A stretch of DNA of 64,000 nucleotides from Streptomyces albireticuli (GTDB lineage Bacteria; Actinomycetota; Actinomycetes; Streptomycetales; Streptomycetaceae). The position numbers were made by a program, and so were the translations under genes. The stretch spans positions 124,001 through 188,000 of the forward strand of contig NZ_JAJQQS010000012.1 of the NCBI RefSeq assembly GCF_021228125.1. Reading direction: 5' to 3'. This document shows positions 48,401 to 56,938 of the stretch, one piece after another; position 1 is the stretch's first letter; the number at the start of each line of letters is the position of its first letter. The notes beneath the pieces were generated by a model, which ran no database searches, was not told the origin of the DNA, and saw nothing but the letters and a program-made list of their open reading frames with translations.

Positions 48401-50300
48401 CGCCCTGATCGCCGAAGCGACGACGGAGGCGGAGCGGCTGGTCGCCGAGGCCGCCCGCACCGTCGACGAGGCCCGCGCGGCCGCCGAGGCGCACCGTGCG
48501 GAGGCCGCCGAGGAGGCGGACCGGGTGCGGGCGGAGGCCGCGCGGACGCTGGAGGAGGCCCGCGAGGCCGCCGGCACCCTCACGTCGGAGGCGACGGCGG
48601 AGGCCGAGCGTCTGGTGTCCGTGGCCGAGCGGACGGTGGACGAGGCGCGGGAGACCGCGAACGCCCACCGCACGGAGGCGGCGGAGCACGCCGACGCGCT
48701 GATCGCCAAGGCGACGGCCGAGGCGGAGCGGATGGTGTCCGACGCCTCCGCGAAGGCCCAGCAGATGCGTACGGACGCGTCCGACGCGCTGGCCTCCGCC
48801 GAGCAGGACGCGGCGCGGGCGCGGGCCGAGGCCCGCGAGGACGCGAACAAGATGCGGACGGAGGGGCACGCCGAGGCGGAGCGGATCGTCAACGCCGCGG
48901 CCGAGCTGACCTCGTCCGCGCAGGACGACGCGGACAAGATCGTCGACGAGGCGCGGGAGGCGGCGAACGCCCACCGCACCGAGGCGGCCGAGCAGGCGGA
49001 CGCCCTGATCGCCGAGGCCACGGCCGAGGCGGAGCGGATGGCGGCCGAGGCCGCGGCCGGGCTGGAGAAGGCCCGGGAGGCCGCCGAGGCGCGCCGCGCG
49101 GAGGCCGCCGAGCAGGCCGAGCGGACCCGGGCCGAGGCGACCGCGCAGGCGGACCGGCTGCGGGCGGACGGGGCCGAGGCCCTGGAGCGCGCGCAGCGCG
49201 AGGCCGAGCGGATGGTGGACGAGGCCCGGGAGGCGTCGAACGCCCGTCGCGCGGAGGCGGCGGAGCAGGCGGACAAGCTCGTCGCGGAGGCCACTGCCGA
49301 GGCGGAGCGGATGGCCGCCGAGGCCGCGGCGGCGCTGAGCTCCGCGCAGGAGAACGCCAACAGCACGCGCGCGGACTCCGCGAAGATCAAGGCCGACGCC
49401 GTCCTGGAGGCGGAGCGGCTGGTCGCCGAGGCGCGGGCCGAGGGCGACCGTACGGCGGACGAGGCGCGGGAGGCCGCGGCCCAGCGGCTGGCCGAGGCCG
49501 CCGAGAAGGCGGACGCGCTCGTCGCGAAGGCCCAGGAGGAGGCCCTGCGGGCCGCCGCCGCGGCCGAGGAGCAGGCGGACACCATGGTGGGCGCCGCCCG
49601 CCGGGAGGCCGAGCGGATCGTCACGGAGGCGACCGGCGAGGGCAACACCCTGGTGGAGCAGGCCCGTACGGACGCCAACACCCTGCTCGCCGAGGCGCGC
49701 GGGGACGCGACGGCCATAAGGGAGCGCGCGGACGAGCTGCGCACCCGGGTGGACAGCGAGGTCGAGAAGCTGCACGACCGGGCGCGCCGGGAGGCCGCCG
49801 AGGCCATGCAGTCGGCGGGCGAGCGCGTCGACAAGCTGGTGGCCGCGGCGACCGAGCAGCTCGCGGAGGCCGAGGAGAAGGCGAAGACGCTCGTCTCGGA
49901 CGCCAGCAACGAGGCGAGCAAGGTCCGGCTCGCCGCCGTGCGCAAGGCGGAGGGTCTGCTCAAGGAGGCGGAGCAGAAGAAGGCCGCCGTGGTGCGGGAG
50001 TCCCAGGCGCTGCTGAAGGAGGCCCAGGACAAGAAGGCGGCCGCCGTACGCGAGGCGGAGCGCCTGCGCACCGAGGGTGCGGAGGAGGCCAAGCGTCTGG
50101 TGGACGAGGGGAAGCGGGAGTTGGAGGTGCTGGTGCGCCGCCGCGAGGACATCAATGCCGAGATTTCCCGTGTCCAGGACGTGTTGGAAGCGTTGGAATC
50201 TTTTGAGGCCCCGGGGACGGGAAGCGCCAAAGAGGGCGGGGTGAAGGCGGCAGCGGGTGCGGGTGCAACTCGATCGGGTGGTAAGCAGTCCCAGAAGTAG
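45459..50300 (+). CDS. scy: Polarisome scaffold Scy, very long coiled coil
   Basis: 1613 residues, starting GTG at 45459. Scy assembles DivIVA, FilP and ParA at hyphal tips and sets new branch sites. A non-repetitive N-terminal coiled coil (1-60, FEAEMERLKKEREKAVQHAD) is DivIVA-like; then an almost uninterrupted Ala/Glu/Arg-rich coiled coil to about residue 1575; a last segment with VLVRRREDINAEISRVQDVL precedes a short Gly/Ala/Ser tail. Residues 879-1340 show tandem units (see separate entry). It is longer than the S. coelicolor protein (about 1300 residues as I recall). filP follows 114 bp downstream, as in other Streptomyces. Confidence 0.95.
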   Translation: MRGNDRYEADDHLSQFEAEMERLKKEREKAVQHADDLGYQVEVLRAKLHEARRNLAHRPAYDTADIGYQAEQLLRNAQIQAEQLRTDAERELREARAQTQRLLQEQAERQARMEAELHAEAVARRQRLDEELNERRQTVESHVNENVAWAEQLRARTESQARRLLEESRAESEQALATARAEAQRLTEQARGRLSAAAEEARAEAEALLRRARSDAERLLTAASAQAQEATDHAEQLRTVTSAESDQARAASAELTRTAEARVQEADTTLREARAEAEKLLAEAKESAEHRLSSAESENEQRSRTAKAEIARVVGEATKDAEALRAEAEQLRDDARAEAERLLAEAAEKARSAAAEDSAAQLAKAARTAEEVLTKASEDAQATTKAAAAEAERIRGEAEAEAERLREQAADTAEQLKGEAKDDTKEYRARTVELQEEARRLRGEAEQLRADAVAEGERLRSEARREALQQIEEAASTAEELLAKAKADAEETRSGAGAESERVRGEAAERAATLRKQAEEALERARAEAEEMAEEAEDHAERTRTEAAEAAKRLREEAERAAETRREEADAELTRLHTEAEQRVEAAEEALRDARAEAERLRREAGEETERQRAEAAERVRALREQAEAEAEELRTEAAEEAAAARTEGESVAARLRAEANAEAERLRSEAREKADRVRAEANAAAERTAAEAAEALAAAQEEAARRRREAEELLGDARTEAQAEREAAREQSEELLASARKRVTEAQEEARRLVEEAEARAAELVSAAEQTAQQVRDSVAGLHEQAEEEIAGLRSAAEHNAERTVTDAQVEADRVRADAYAERERAGEDAARTRAEAQQASEAAKSLAERTVAEAIAEGRRLEAEAARTLDEAREAAGARRTEAAEQADELLAEAMSEAERLITDAEAAVEEARRDAARTADEARAAADARRAEAAEQADALVAEATTEAERLVAEAARTVDEAREAADARRAKAAEQADALIAEATTEAERLVAEAARTVDEARAAAEAHRAEAAEEADRVRAEAARTLEEAREAAGTLTSEATAEAERLVSVAERTVDEARETANAHRTEAAEHADALIAKATAEAERMVSDASAKAQQMRTDASDALASAEQDAARARAEAREDANKMRTEGHAEAERIVNAAAELTSSAQDDADKIVDEAREAANAHRTEAAEQADALIAEATAEAERMAAEAAAGLEKAREAAEARRAEAAEQAERTRAEATAQADRLRADGAEALERAQREAERMVDEAREASNARRAEAAEQADKLVAEATAEAERMAAEAAAALSSAQENANSTRADSAKIKADAVLEAERLVAEARAEGDRTADEAREAAAQRLAEAAEKADALVAKAQEEALRAAAAAEEQADTMVGAARREAERIVTEATGEGNTLVEQARTDANTLLAEARGDATAIRERADELRTRVDSEVEKLHDRARREAAEAMQSAGERVDKLVAAATEQLAEAEEKAKTLVSDASNEASKVRLAAVRKAEGLLKEAEQKKAAVVRESQALLKEAQDKKAAAVREAERLRTEGAEEAKRLVDEGKRELEVLVRRREDINAEISRVQDVLEALESFEAPGTGSAKEGGVKAAAGAGATRSGGKQSQK
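48093..49478 (+). repeat. scy: Tandem repeat block inside scy, unit lengths 29, 40 and 51 residues
   Basis: Counting between equivalent xARRAEAAEQADxL or DEAREAA borders gives successive segments of 51, 40, 40, 29, 29, 102, 40, 51 and 80 residues. 102 is 2x51 and 80 is 29+51. All units equal a whole number of 11-residue hendecads plus one heptad (2x11+7, 3x11+7, 4x11+7). The two 40-residue units at about 48246-48485 are nearly identical in DNA (120 bp each). Confidence 0.8.
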
Positions 50301-50414
50301 CCACTCAAACGAGGGGACATTCTCCAGGTTTGCCGACCTTCCACTCGATGCCACGCCGCTCGCACCCCTAGGATTCCCTCTATCACCTCACCGGTCTCTT
50401 ATGACAGGAACCCC

Positions 50415-51353
50415 ATGAGTGACACTTCCTCCCCCTTCGGCTTCGAGCTCGTGCGGCGTGGATACGACCGCGGCCAGGTGGACGACCGCATTACCAAGCT
50501 CGTCGCCGACCGTGACAGCGCACTGGCCCGAATCACCTCTCTGGAAAAGCGCATCGAGGAGCTCCACCTCGAAACGCAGAATGCTCAGGCCCAGGTCAAC
50601 GACGCGGAACCGTCCTACGCGGGGCTGGGGGCCCGGGTCGAGAAGATCCTGCGGCTGGCCGAGGAAGAGGCCAAGGATCTGCGTGAGGAGGCCCGCCGCG
50701 CGGCCGAGCAGCACCGCGAGCTGGCCGAGTCGGCCGCCCAGCAGGTGCGCAACGACGCCGAGTCGTTCGCCGCCGACCGCAAGGCCAAGGCGGAGGACGA
50801 GGGCGCCCGGATCGTCGAGAAGGCGAAGGGCGACGCCGCGACCCTGCGTGCCGAGGCGCAGAAGGACGCGCAGTCCAAGCGCGAGGAGGCGGACGCCCTC
50901 TTCGAGGAGACCCGGGCCAAGGCCGCCCAGGCCGCCGCGGACTTCGAGACCAACCTGGCCAAGCGCCGTGAGCAGTCCGAGCGCGACCTGGCGTCCCGTC
51001 AGGCGAAGGCCGAGAAGCGGCTGGCGGAGATCGAGCACCGCGCCGAGCAGCTGCGCCTGGAGGCGGAGAAGCTCCGGACGGACGCCGAGCGCCGGGCCCG
51101 CCAGACGGTGGAGACCGCGCAGCGCCAGGCCGAGGACATCGTGGCCGACGCCAACGCCAAGGCGGACCGCATCCGCAGCGAGTCCGAGCGCGAGCTGGCG
51201 GCGCTGACCAACCGCCGCGACTCCATCAACGCCCAGCTGACCAACGTCCGCGAGATGCTGGCCACGCTGACCGGCGCGGCCGTGGCCGCGGCCGGTGTCC
51301 CCGGTGACGACGAGCCGATCTCCCGCGGCGTCCCGGCCCAGCAGAGCCGCTGA
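50415..51353 (+). CDS. filP: FilP intermediate-filament-like coiled-coil protein
   Basis: 312 residues; ATG at 50415 with AGGAA upstream. FilP forms a stress-bearing network beneath the hyphal tip and interacts with Scy and DivIVA. The N-terminus FGFELVRRGYDRGQVDDRIT is the DivIVA-like conserved start; a rod of Ala/Glu/Lys-rich coiled coil runs about 30-280; the end is GVPGDDEPISRGVPAQQSR. The promoter region between scy and filP is only 114 bp, so it may also be read from scy. A good terminator follows. Confidence 0.95.
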   Translation: MSDTSSPFGFELVRRGYDRGQVDDRITKLVADRDSALARITSLEKRIEELHLETQNAQAQVNDAEPSYAGLGARVEKILRLAEEEAKDLREEARRAAEQHRELAESAAQQVRNDAESFAADRKAKAEDEGARIVEKAKGDAATLRAEAQKDAQSKREEADALFEETRAKAAQAAADFETNLAKRREQSERDLASRQAKAEKRLAEIEHRAEQLRLEAEKLRTDAERRARQTVETAQRQAEDIVADANAKADRIRSESERELAALTNRRDSINAQLTNVREMLATLTGAAVAAAGVPGDDEPISRGVPAQQSR

Positions 51354-51400
51354 CCCCGCGCCCGCGAGGACGAGCGGAGAGCAGCACCCACCCCCGTACA

Positions 51401-51444
51401 CCGATGCCCCGTGTGCCGCCCGACGGCGGCGCCCGGGGCATCGG
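51401..51444. terminator. filP terminator
   Basis: CCGATGCCCCG (51401-51411) pairs fully with CGGGGCATCGG (51434-51444); an inner CCGCC/GGCGG stem closes the loop. Confidence 0.85.
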
Positions 51445-51555
51445 TGCGTGCCGGAGCGCACGCCGGGGGCGCGCCGGGAAGGGCCGGTCGCGGGACGCCA
51501 TCCGGATGGCCCGCCACCGGTGGCGGGCGGCCGGGAGGGCCCTTACCGTGGCTGA

Positions 51556-52572
51556 ATGATCGAGCTCCAGGGTCTGACCAAGCGCTACGGCGACAAGCTC
51601 GCCGTGGACGGCCTCACCTGCACGGTGCGGCCCGGGATCGTCACCGGCTTCCTGGGTCCCAACGGCGCGGGCAAGTCCACGACCATGCGGATGATGCTCG
51701 ATCTGGACAATCCCACGGCCGGCACGGTCCTGATCGACGGCAAGCACTACCGCCAGCTGCGGGATCCGCTGCGGGCCGTGGGCGCCCTGCTGGACGCGAA
51801 GGCGATGCACGGCGGCCGGAGCGCCTACAACCACCTGCTGTGTCTGGCGCAGAGCAACGGAATCCCCGACTCCAGGGTGCGGGAAGTTTTGGACACGGTC
51901 GGCCTGACCTCGGTGGCCAGGAAGCGCTCCAAGGGCTTCTCGCTCGGTATGGGCCAGCGCCTGGGCATCGCGGGCGCCCTGCTGGGCGACCCTCGCATCC
52001 TGATGTTCGACGAGCCGGTCAACGGCCTGGATCCCGAGGGCATCCACTGGATCCGCAATCTGATGAAGAACCTGGCCGCCCAGGGGCGCACGGTCTTCGT
52101 CTCCTCGCACCTGATGAGCGAGATGGCGCTGACCGCCGACCACCTCGTGGTCATCGGCCAGGGCCGGCTGCTCGCCGACACCTCGATGGCCGACTTCATC
52201 GCGCGGAACTCCCGCTCGTACGTCCGGCTGCGCTCGCCGGAACACGAGCGGCTGCTGGATGTGCTGGCCGGCGCCGGGGTCACCCCGGTGACCACCGTGG
52301 ACGGCACCCTGGAGGTCGACGGCACGGACGCCGCGCGGCTGGGCGAGCTCGCGGCGCGGCATCAGATCGTGCTGCACGAGCTGAGCCCGCAGCAGGCCTC
52401 CCTGGAGGAGGCGTTCATGCAGCTCACCGCCGGATCCGTGGAGTACCACGCGCACAGCTCGCCGGGCCCTGACCCGGCACCGGGGCGGCCGGTCCCGGCC
52501 GCCGGCCAGGGGCCGGGTGATCCTCCGCCGGGTGCCGGCTGGGGCGCCGACCGGCGCAAGAAGGGATCGTGA
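51556..52572 (+). CDS. ABC transporter ATP-binding protein (system 1)
   Basis: 338 residues. Walker A GPNGAGKST, signature region SKGFSLGMGQRLGIAGALLG, Walker B ILMFDEPVNGLDPEG, H-loop VFVSSHLMSE. The LSGGQ is changed to LGMGQ, typical of this Streptomyces group related to bacitracin- and CcmA-like exporters. The C-terminal 110 residues (FIARNSRSYVRLRS onward) form a regulatory-like extension ending in a Pro/Gly-rich tail. Next gene starts 3 bp after its stop. Substrate unknown. Confidence 0.93.
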   Translation: MIELQGLTKRYGDKLAVDGLTCTVRPGIVTGFLGPNGAGKSTTMRMMLDLDNPTAGTVLIDGKHYRQLRDPLRAVGALLDAKAMHGGRSAYNHLLCLAQSNGIPDSRVREVLDTVGLTSVARKRSKGFSLGMGQRLGIAGALLGDPRILMFDEPVNGLDPEGIHWIRNLMKNLAAQGRTVFVSSHLMSEMALTADHLVVIGQGRLLADTSMADFIARNSRSYVRLRSPEHERLLDVLAGAGVTPVTTVDGTLEVDGTDAARLGELAARHQIVLHELSPQQASLEEAFMQLTAGSVEYHAHSSPGPDPAPGRPVPAAGQGPGDPPPGAGWGADRRKKGS

Positions 52573-52575
52573 ACG

Positions 52576-53346
52576 ATGGCGGTGGCGGCCCAGGTACTCC
52601 GGTCGGAATGGACAAAGATCAAATCCGTGCGCTCCACGGTGTGGACGCTCGGTCTCGCGGTCGTGGTGACGGTCGCTCTCGGCGCGCTGATCAGCGCGTT
52701 GTCCAAGAATGAGTTCGAAAAACTGTCGGCGGAGGACCGGATCGATTTCGATCCGACGTTCACGAGTTTCGCGGGCACGGGGCTCGGACAGCTCGCGATG
52801 ATTGTTTTTGGTGTGCTGGTGGTTTCGAACGAATACAGCACGGGAATGATCAGGACTTCGCTGGCCGCCGTTCCCCAACGGGGGACTTTCCTGTTCAGCA
52901 AGATCACCGTCGCCACGCTGCTCGCGCTGGCCGTCGGAATGATCACGAGTTTCGTCGCGTTCTTCGTCGGCCAGGCGATGCTCGGCGAACACAAGGCGTC
53001 CCTCGGTGATCCCGGCGTCCTGCGCGCCGTCATCGGCGGCGGGCTCTATATGACCCTGATCACGGTCTTCTCGATGGGCGTCGCCACGATGCTGCGCAGC
53101 CCCATGCTGTCGCTGGGCATCCTGATGCCGTTCTTCTTCCTGGTCTCCAGCATCCTGGGGAACGTCAGCGCCACCAAGAAGGTCGGCCAGTACCTCCCCG
53201 ACCAGGCGGGCCACAAGGTCATGCAGGTCGTGACCGTCGACGACGACACCCCGTACGGCCCCTGGGGCGGCTTCACGATCATGGTGCTGTGGGTGGTCGC
53301 GGCACTGATCGGGGCGTACGCCCTGCTCAAGAAGCGCGACGCGTAG
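52576..53346 (+). CDS. ABC transporter permease (system 1)
   Basis: 256 residues, six helices (ABC2/ NatB-like). It starts with VLRSEWTKIKSVRSTVWTLG, the amphipathic lead-in shared with the permease at 55652 (LRSEWTKIRSVRSTLWTLG). The loop VVSNEYSTGMIRTSLAAVPQ and the ending GAYALLKKRDA are typical. It pairs with the ATPase immediately upstream. Confidence 0.92.
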   Translation: MAVAAQVLRSEWTKIKSVRSTVWTLGLAVVVTVALGALISALSKNEFEKLSAEDRIDFDPTFTSFAGTGLGQLAMIVFGVLVVSNEYSTGMIRTSLAAVPQRGTFLFSKITVATLLALAVGMITSFVAFFVGQAMLGEHKASLGDPGVLRAVIGGGLYMTLITVFSMGVATMLRSPMLSLGILMPFFFLVSSILGNVSATKKVGQYLPDQAGHKVMQVVTVDDDTPYGPWGGFTIMVLWVVAALIGAYALLKKRDA

Positions 53347-53405
53347 CCGCCCGGAGGGACCGGAGCGGGGGGACGGGCGCGTACGCCCGGGAAGGACGGG
53401 CGCCG

Positions 53406-54326
53406 GTGACGGACCGCAGCCTGGCAGCCCTCGGACTCGACGGCGCGCCCGCCGAGCTGCCCCTGACCTACCCCGGCCGCCCGGTCACCGAGCCCGCGCT
53501 GCTCACCGGCGACCAGCTGCTGCCGCTGTGCGCGGGCGAGGGGCTGCGGCTCGGCGACTGGCGGGTGGTCACCGACGAGGCCGGGCCGCCGGAGGCGGGC
53601 CCCCGGCTCGACACCGCCCTGGGCGCGCTCGGCCGGCCCCCGGCGGGCGGGCGCCACCCCGTGATCGCCGTCGGTTCCAACGCCTCCCCCGCCCAGCTCC
53701 ACCACAAGCTCACCCGGCACGGCCTGTCCACGACCGTGCCGATGGTGCCGGTGCGGGTGCGCGGCGTCGGGGTGGGCTGCTCGGGCCACATCGGGCGGCA
53801 CGGCTATGTGGCGGCGGCCCCGTACGCCGAGCCGGCCGCGGACCGCCTGCTGGTGATCAGCTGGCTGGACGCCGAGCAGCTCACGGCCGTCGACGCCACC
53901 GAGCTCAACTACCGGCGGACCCTGCTCCCCGGGGCCGACTTCCCCATGTCCATGCCGTCCGGCGAGCGGCTCGGTGGCGCGTATCTCTACGTCAGCGTGC
54001 ACGGCGTCCTCACCGACCCGGCCACCGGGGCGCCGCTCCCGGGCGGCGGCGATCAGCACGCCCTGCTCAGCGGGCTGCTCGCCGCCTCGGCGGAGCTGCG
54101 CGCCCTGCTCGGCCCGGACCCGGCCAGCTGGGTCGCCCGGGCGCGGGCCGACGAGGCGGTCCGGGCGGAGGGCCGCCGGCTCCTCCGCGGCCGGTGCCCG
54201 CTGCCGGTGGCGAGCGGCCTGCCCGCGCCCGAGGAGGCCGGCGCCGCCCCGCGCCGCTACGACGAGCTGCCCCCGGCTCCCCCGCTCCGGCCACGGACCG
54301 CGCCGTCTCACCTACCGCGCGCTTAA
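53406..54326 (+). CDS. Gamma-glutamylcyclotransferase-like protein
   Basis: 306 residues from the GTG at 53406. No firm family assignment, but VIAVGSNASPAQLHHKLTRH matches the xGSNxxPxxL start of the GGCT/AIG2 fold, and LDAEQLTAVDATELNYRRTL matches its LxxxELxxLDxxExxYxR signature, with the Glu at the place of the catalytic acid. N-terminal 85 residues and a Pro-rich tail are extra. It lies 59 bp after ABC system 1 and 90 bp before system 2 and may be co-transcribed with system 1. Confidence 0.6.
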   Translation: MTDRSLAALGLDGAPAELPLTYPGRPVTEPALLTGDQLLPLCAGEGLRLGDWRVVTDEAGPPEAGPRLDTALGALGRPPAGGRHPVIAVGSNASPAQLHHKLTRHGLSTTVPMVPVRVRGVGVGCSGHIGRHGYVAAAPYAEPAADRLLVISWLDAEQLTAVDATELNYRRTLLPGADFPMSMPSGERLGGAYLYVSVHGVLTDPATGAPLPGGGDQHALLSGLLAASAELRALLGPDPASWVARARADEAVRAEGRRLLRGRCPLPVASGLPAPEEAGAAPRRYDELPPAPPLRPRTAPSHLPRA

Positions 54327-54416
54327 CTCTCACAAAACGGGAACCGTCAGCTTCTCGTTATCCTCCTAAGCCTTACGGGGGCACGCGCCCCGACGAAAGC
54401 TCGCGAGGGGCGGAGA

Positions 54417-55655
54417 ATGATCGAGGCAGTCGGTCTGACGAAGCGCTACGGCGCCAAGACGGCCGTGCACAATCTGTCGTTCCAGGTACGGCCTGGTGCG
54501 GTGACCGGCTTCCTGGGCCCCAACGGGTCCGGCAAGTCCACGACGATGCGCATGATCCTTGGCCTGGACATGCCCACGTCCGGCCATGTCACCATCGGCG
54601 GCCACCCCTTCCGCAAGCTCCCCAACGCCCCCCGCCAGGTCGGCGCCCTCCTGGACGCCAAGGCCGTGCACGGCGGACGCAGCGCCCGTATGCACCTGCT
54701 CTCGCTCGCCCAGCTCGCCGGCATCCCGGCCCGCCGGGTGGACGAGGTGCTCGGCGTCGTCGGCCTCCAGGACGTCGCGAAGCGGCGCTCCAAGGGCTTC
54801 TCGCTCGGCATGGGCCAGCGTCTGGGCATCGCCGCGGCCCTGCTGGGCGACCCCCAGGTGCTGCTCTTCGACGAGCCGGTCAACGGCCTCGACCCCGAGG
54901 GCATCCTCTGGGTCCGCAATCTGATGAAGCAGCTCGCCGCCGAGGGCCGCACGGTCTTCGTCTCCTCGCACCTGATGAGCGAGATGGCGCTGACCGCCGA
55001 CCACCTGGTCGTCATCGGGCGCGGCCAGCTGCTCGCCGATATGAGCGTGCAGGACTTCATCTCCGCGAACTCGGCCGACTTCGCGCGCGTCCGGACGCCC
55101 GACACCGAGCCGGAGGGCCGCGAGAAGCTCACGGCCGCGCTGGTCGAGGCGGGCGGCCAGGTGCTGTCCGAGCCGGACGGCGCCCTGCGCGTCACGGGGG
55201 TGCCGCTGCCCCGGATCAGCGATCTCGCCCACGGCGCCGACGTCCGCCTCTGGGAGCTCTCCCCGCACCAGGCCTCTCTGGAGGAGGCGTACATGCGGAT
55301 GACACAGGGCGCGGTCGACTACCGCTCGACCGCCGACCAGCGGGCGCATCTCCAGCACGCCGACCCGTACGGCTACGGGCCCGGCGCCCCCGCCCCGCAG
55401 GGCTGGGCCGCCCCGGCCGGCAACCCCTACCCGGCGCTCGCGGGCGAGCAGCCCAACCCGTACGCACAGGCGATGCCGCCGCAGGCCGCGCCCCAGCAGC
55501 CGCTGGGCGCTCCGGCGCCCCAGGGCATACCCCAGGCGCCCCCGGCCCCGCCCGTGCCGCCGGCGGCCCCCGCCGCCCCTTCGACGCCTCCCCCTGGTGC
55601 CGCCCCCTCCGGCCCCGCCGACCTGACCAAGCGTGACAGCGAGGACGCCCGATGA
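54417..55655 (+). CDS. ABC transporter ATP-binding protein (system 2), Pro-rich tail
   Basis: 412 residues. Walker A GPNGSGKST, SKGFSLGMGQRLGIAAALLG, LLFDEPVNGLDPEG and VFVSSHLMSEM; over the first 220 residues it is very similar to the protein at 51556, so the two arose by duplication. The tail (about 320-412) is Pro/Ala/Gln-rich (PQAAPQQPLGAPAPQGIPQA), longer than in system 1. The stop overlaps the permease start by 4 bases. An AT-rich promoter lies at 54325-54370. Confidence 0.93.
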   Translation: MIEAVGLTKRYGAKTAVHNLSFQVRPGAVTGFLGPNGSGKSTTMRMILGLDMPTSGHVTIGGHPFRKLPNAPRQVGALLDAKAVHGGRSARMHLLSLAQLAGIPARRVDEVLGVVGLQDVAKRRSKGFSLGMGQRLGIAAALLGDPQVLLFDEPVNGLDPEGILWVRNLMKQLAAEGRTVFVSSHLMSEMALTADHLVVIGRGQLLADMSVQDFISANSADFARVRTPDTEPEGREKLTAALVEAGGQVLSEPDGALRVTGVPLPRISDLAHGADVRLWELSPHQASLEEAYMRMTQGAVDYRSTADQRAHLQHADPYGYGPGAPAPQGWAAPAGNPYPALAGEQPNPYAQAMPPQAAPQQPLGAPAPQGIPQAPPAPPVPPAAPAAPSTPPPGAAPSGPADLTKRDSEDAR

Positions 55656-56566
55656 CCGCCCCCCAGCCCCCGCAGCAGCCGGCCTTCGCGCAGGCCCCGC
55701 AGCCCGGTCAGCCGGGCATGCCCCCGCAGCAGCAGTGGACCGGCCCGGCCGCGCCCTACGTCTACGTCTCGCCGATCCCGGTGCGCAAGGCGAACCTGGG
55801 CGACGCCCTCAGGTCCGAGTGGACCAAGATCAGGTCCGTCCGCTCCACGCTGTGGACGCTCGGCGTGATGCTCGTCCTCATCCTCGGCATCGGCCTGCTC
55901 GCCGCCGGCGTGGTGAGCGGCACCGACACCGAGCTCGACAGCGACGCCTCGCCGCTCGGCCTCGGCTTCTTCGGGGTGCTCCTGAGCACCATCTGCGTGA
56001 TGACGCTCGGGGTGCTGACGATCTCCTCGGAGTTCGGCACGGGACTCATCCGGACGACCCTGACGGCCTGCCCCGACCGCGCCCGGGTGCTGACGGCCAA
56101 GGCGATCGTCTTCTTCCTGCTGACGTTCGTGCTCACTCTCGTCGCCACCACGCTGGTGGCCATGTTCGACTCCGCGATGCTCGCCGACCAGTGGGACGGC
56201 GAGTTCACCGGCGCCGCGTACTTCAAGGCGACGGTCGGCGTGAGCCTGTTCATCGCCACCCTGGGTCTGGTCGCCCTGGCCGTGGGCGCGCTGCTGCGCC
56301 ACTCCGCCGGGGCGATCACGGTCATGCTGGGCGTCGTCCTGCTGCCGCTGGTCGTCGCGATGTTCATGTTCGGGGAGAGCCTGGAGAAGGTCCGCAAGGC
56401 CCTCTTCGAGTACTCGATCCCCAACCAGCTCGCGGTCTTCTACGGGACCGACGCCTCCGAGGCGGCCTCCGGCCCCACCGGCTGGGAGCCGCTGTGGATC
56501 GTCCTCGTCGTGGCGGCCCTCGCCCTGGGCGGCGCGTACACGTCGCTCGTCAAGCGCGACGCCTGA
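55652..56566 (+). CDS. ABC transporter permease (system 2)
   Basis: 304 residues: a Pro/Gln-rich cytoplasmic start (about 1-45), then LRSEWTKIRSVRSTLWTLGV and six helices, ending GGAYTSLVKRDA. It is the paralogue of the permease at 52576. Its Pro/Gln-rich start mirrors the tail of its ATPase partner, so the two low-complexity segments may interact. Translationally coupled to the ATPase. Confidence 0.92.
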   Translation: MTAPQPPQQPAFAQAPQPGQPGMPPQQQWTGPAAPYVYVSPIPVRKANLGDALRSEWTKIRSVRSTLWTLGVMLVLILGIGLLAAGVVSGTDTELDSDASPLGLGFFGVLLSTICVMTLGVLTISSEFGTGLIRTTLTACPDRARVLTAKAIVFFLLTFVLTLVATTLVAMFDSAMLADQWDGEFTGAAYFKATVGVSLFIATLGLVALAVGALLRHSAGAITVMLGVVLLPLVVAMFMFGESLEKVRKALFEYSIPNQLAVFYGTDASEAASGPTGWEPLWIVLVVAALALGGAYTSLVKRDA

Positions 56567-56581
56567 CGGACCCCTGACGAA

Positions 56582-56600
56582 GGGGCGCGCGCCGCGCCCC
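56582..56600. terminator. Short GC hairpin between convergent genes
   Basis: GGGGCGCG (56582-56589) pairs with CGCGCCCC (56593-56600) with a 3-base loop, between the permease and the gene at 56603. Confidence 0.55.
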
Positions 56601-56602
56601 GC

Positions 56603-56938
56603 TCAGTACCTCGGCGCGTTACGGGACCGCTGGAGCCGCGCGCTCCGGCGGTCCTTCGCGTTCCAGCACGCCTTGTGCCAGTGGCGCCGGTCCTCGACCC
56701 CGCCGCCGTACTGCGGCCAGGCCACCAGGTGCGGGACGCCGGGCGGGATCTCCTGGTCGCACCCGGGGCAGCGGTAGTGCTTCGCCGCCGAGCCGCCGCT
56801 GACGGTGCGCACGGCCCACTCCTCCCCCTGCCAGCTCTCCGCCCGCTCCAGTCCGTAGCGATCGCCGCCGCCGGCCTCGCGGGGGACGTCGGCTGCTCTT
56901 TCTGGACCGCCTCGCGGGCGGTTTCGGCGCGGGGACAC
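56603..56938 (-). CDS. Small zinc-ribbon-like conserved protein
   Basis: 111 residues from the GTG at 56938. It has a CxxC...HxxxC motif (HYRCPGCDQEIPPGVPHLVA, then HWHKACWNAKDRRSARLQRS) likely to bind zinc, and a conserved GVEDRRHWHKACW. Streptomyces orthologues are sometimes labelled ATP/GTP-binding without evidence; no P-loop is seen. An upstream Arg/Pro-rich start may be too long. Confidence 0.7.
   Translation of the reverse strand: MSPRRNRPRGGPERAADVPREAGGGDRYGLERAESWQGEEWAVRTVSGGSAAKHYRCPGCDQEIPPGVPHLVAWPQYGGGVEDRRHWHKACWNAKDRRSARLQRSRNAPRY

Noticed and set aside
48093..49478. CRISPR-like array
   Set aside because: The repeats are in frame inside a coiled-coil gene; no palindromic short repeats with unique spacers and no cas genes.
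45324..50354. A 1676-codon open frame on the minus strand opposite scy
   Set aside because: It mirrors the repetitive Ala/Glu/Arg codons of scy; the translation is Leu/Gly/Arg low complexity with no family. The plus strand has an established protein.
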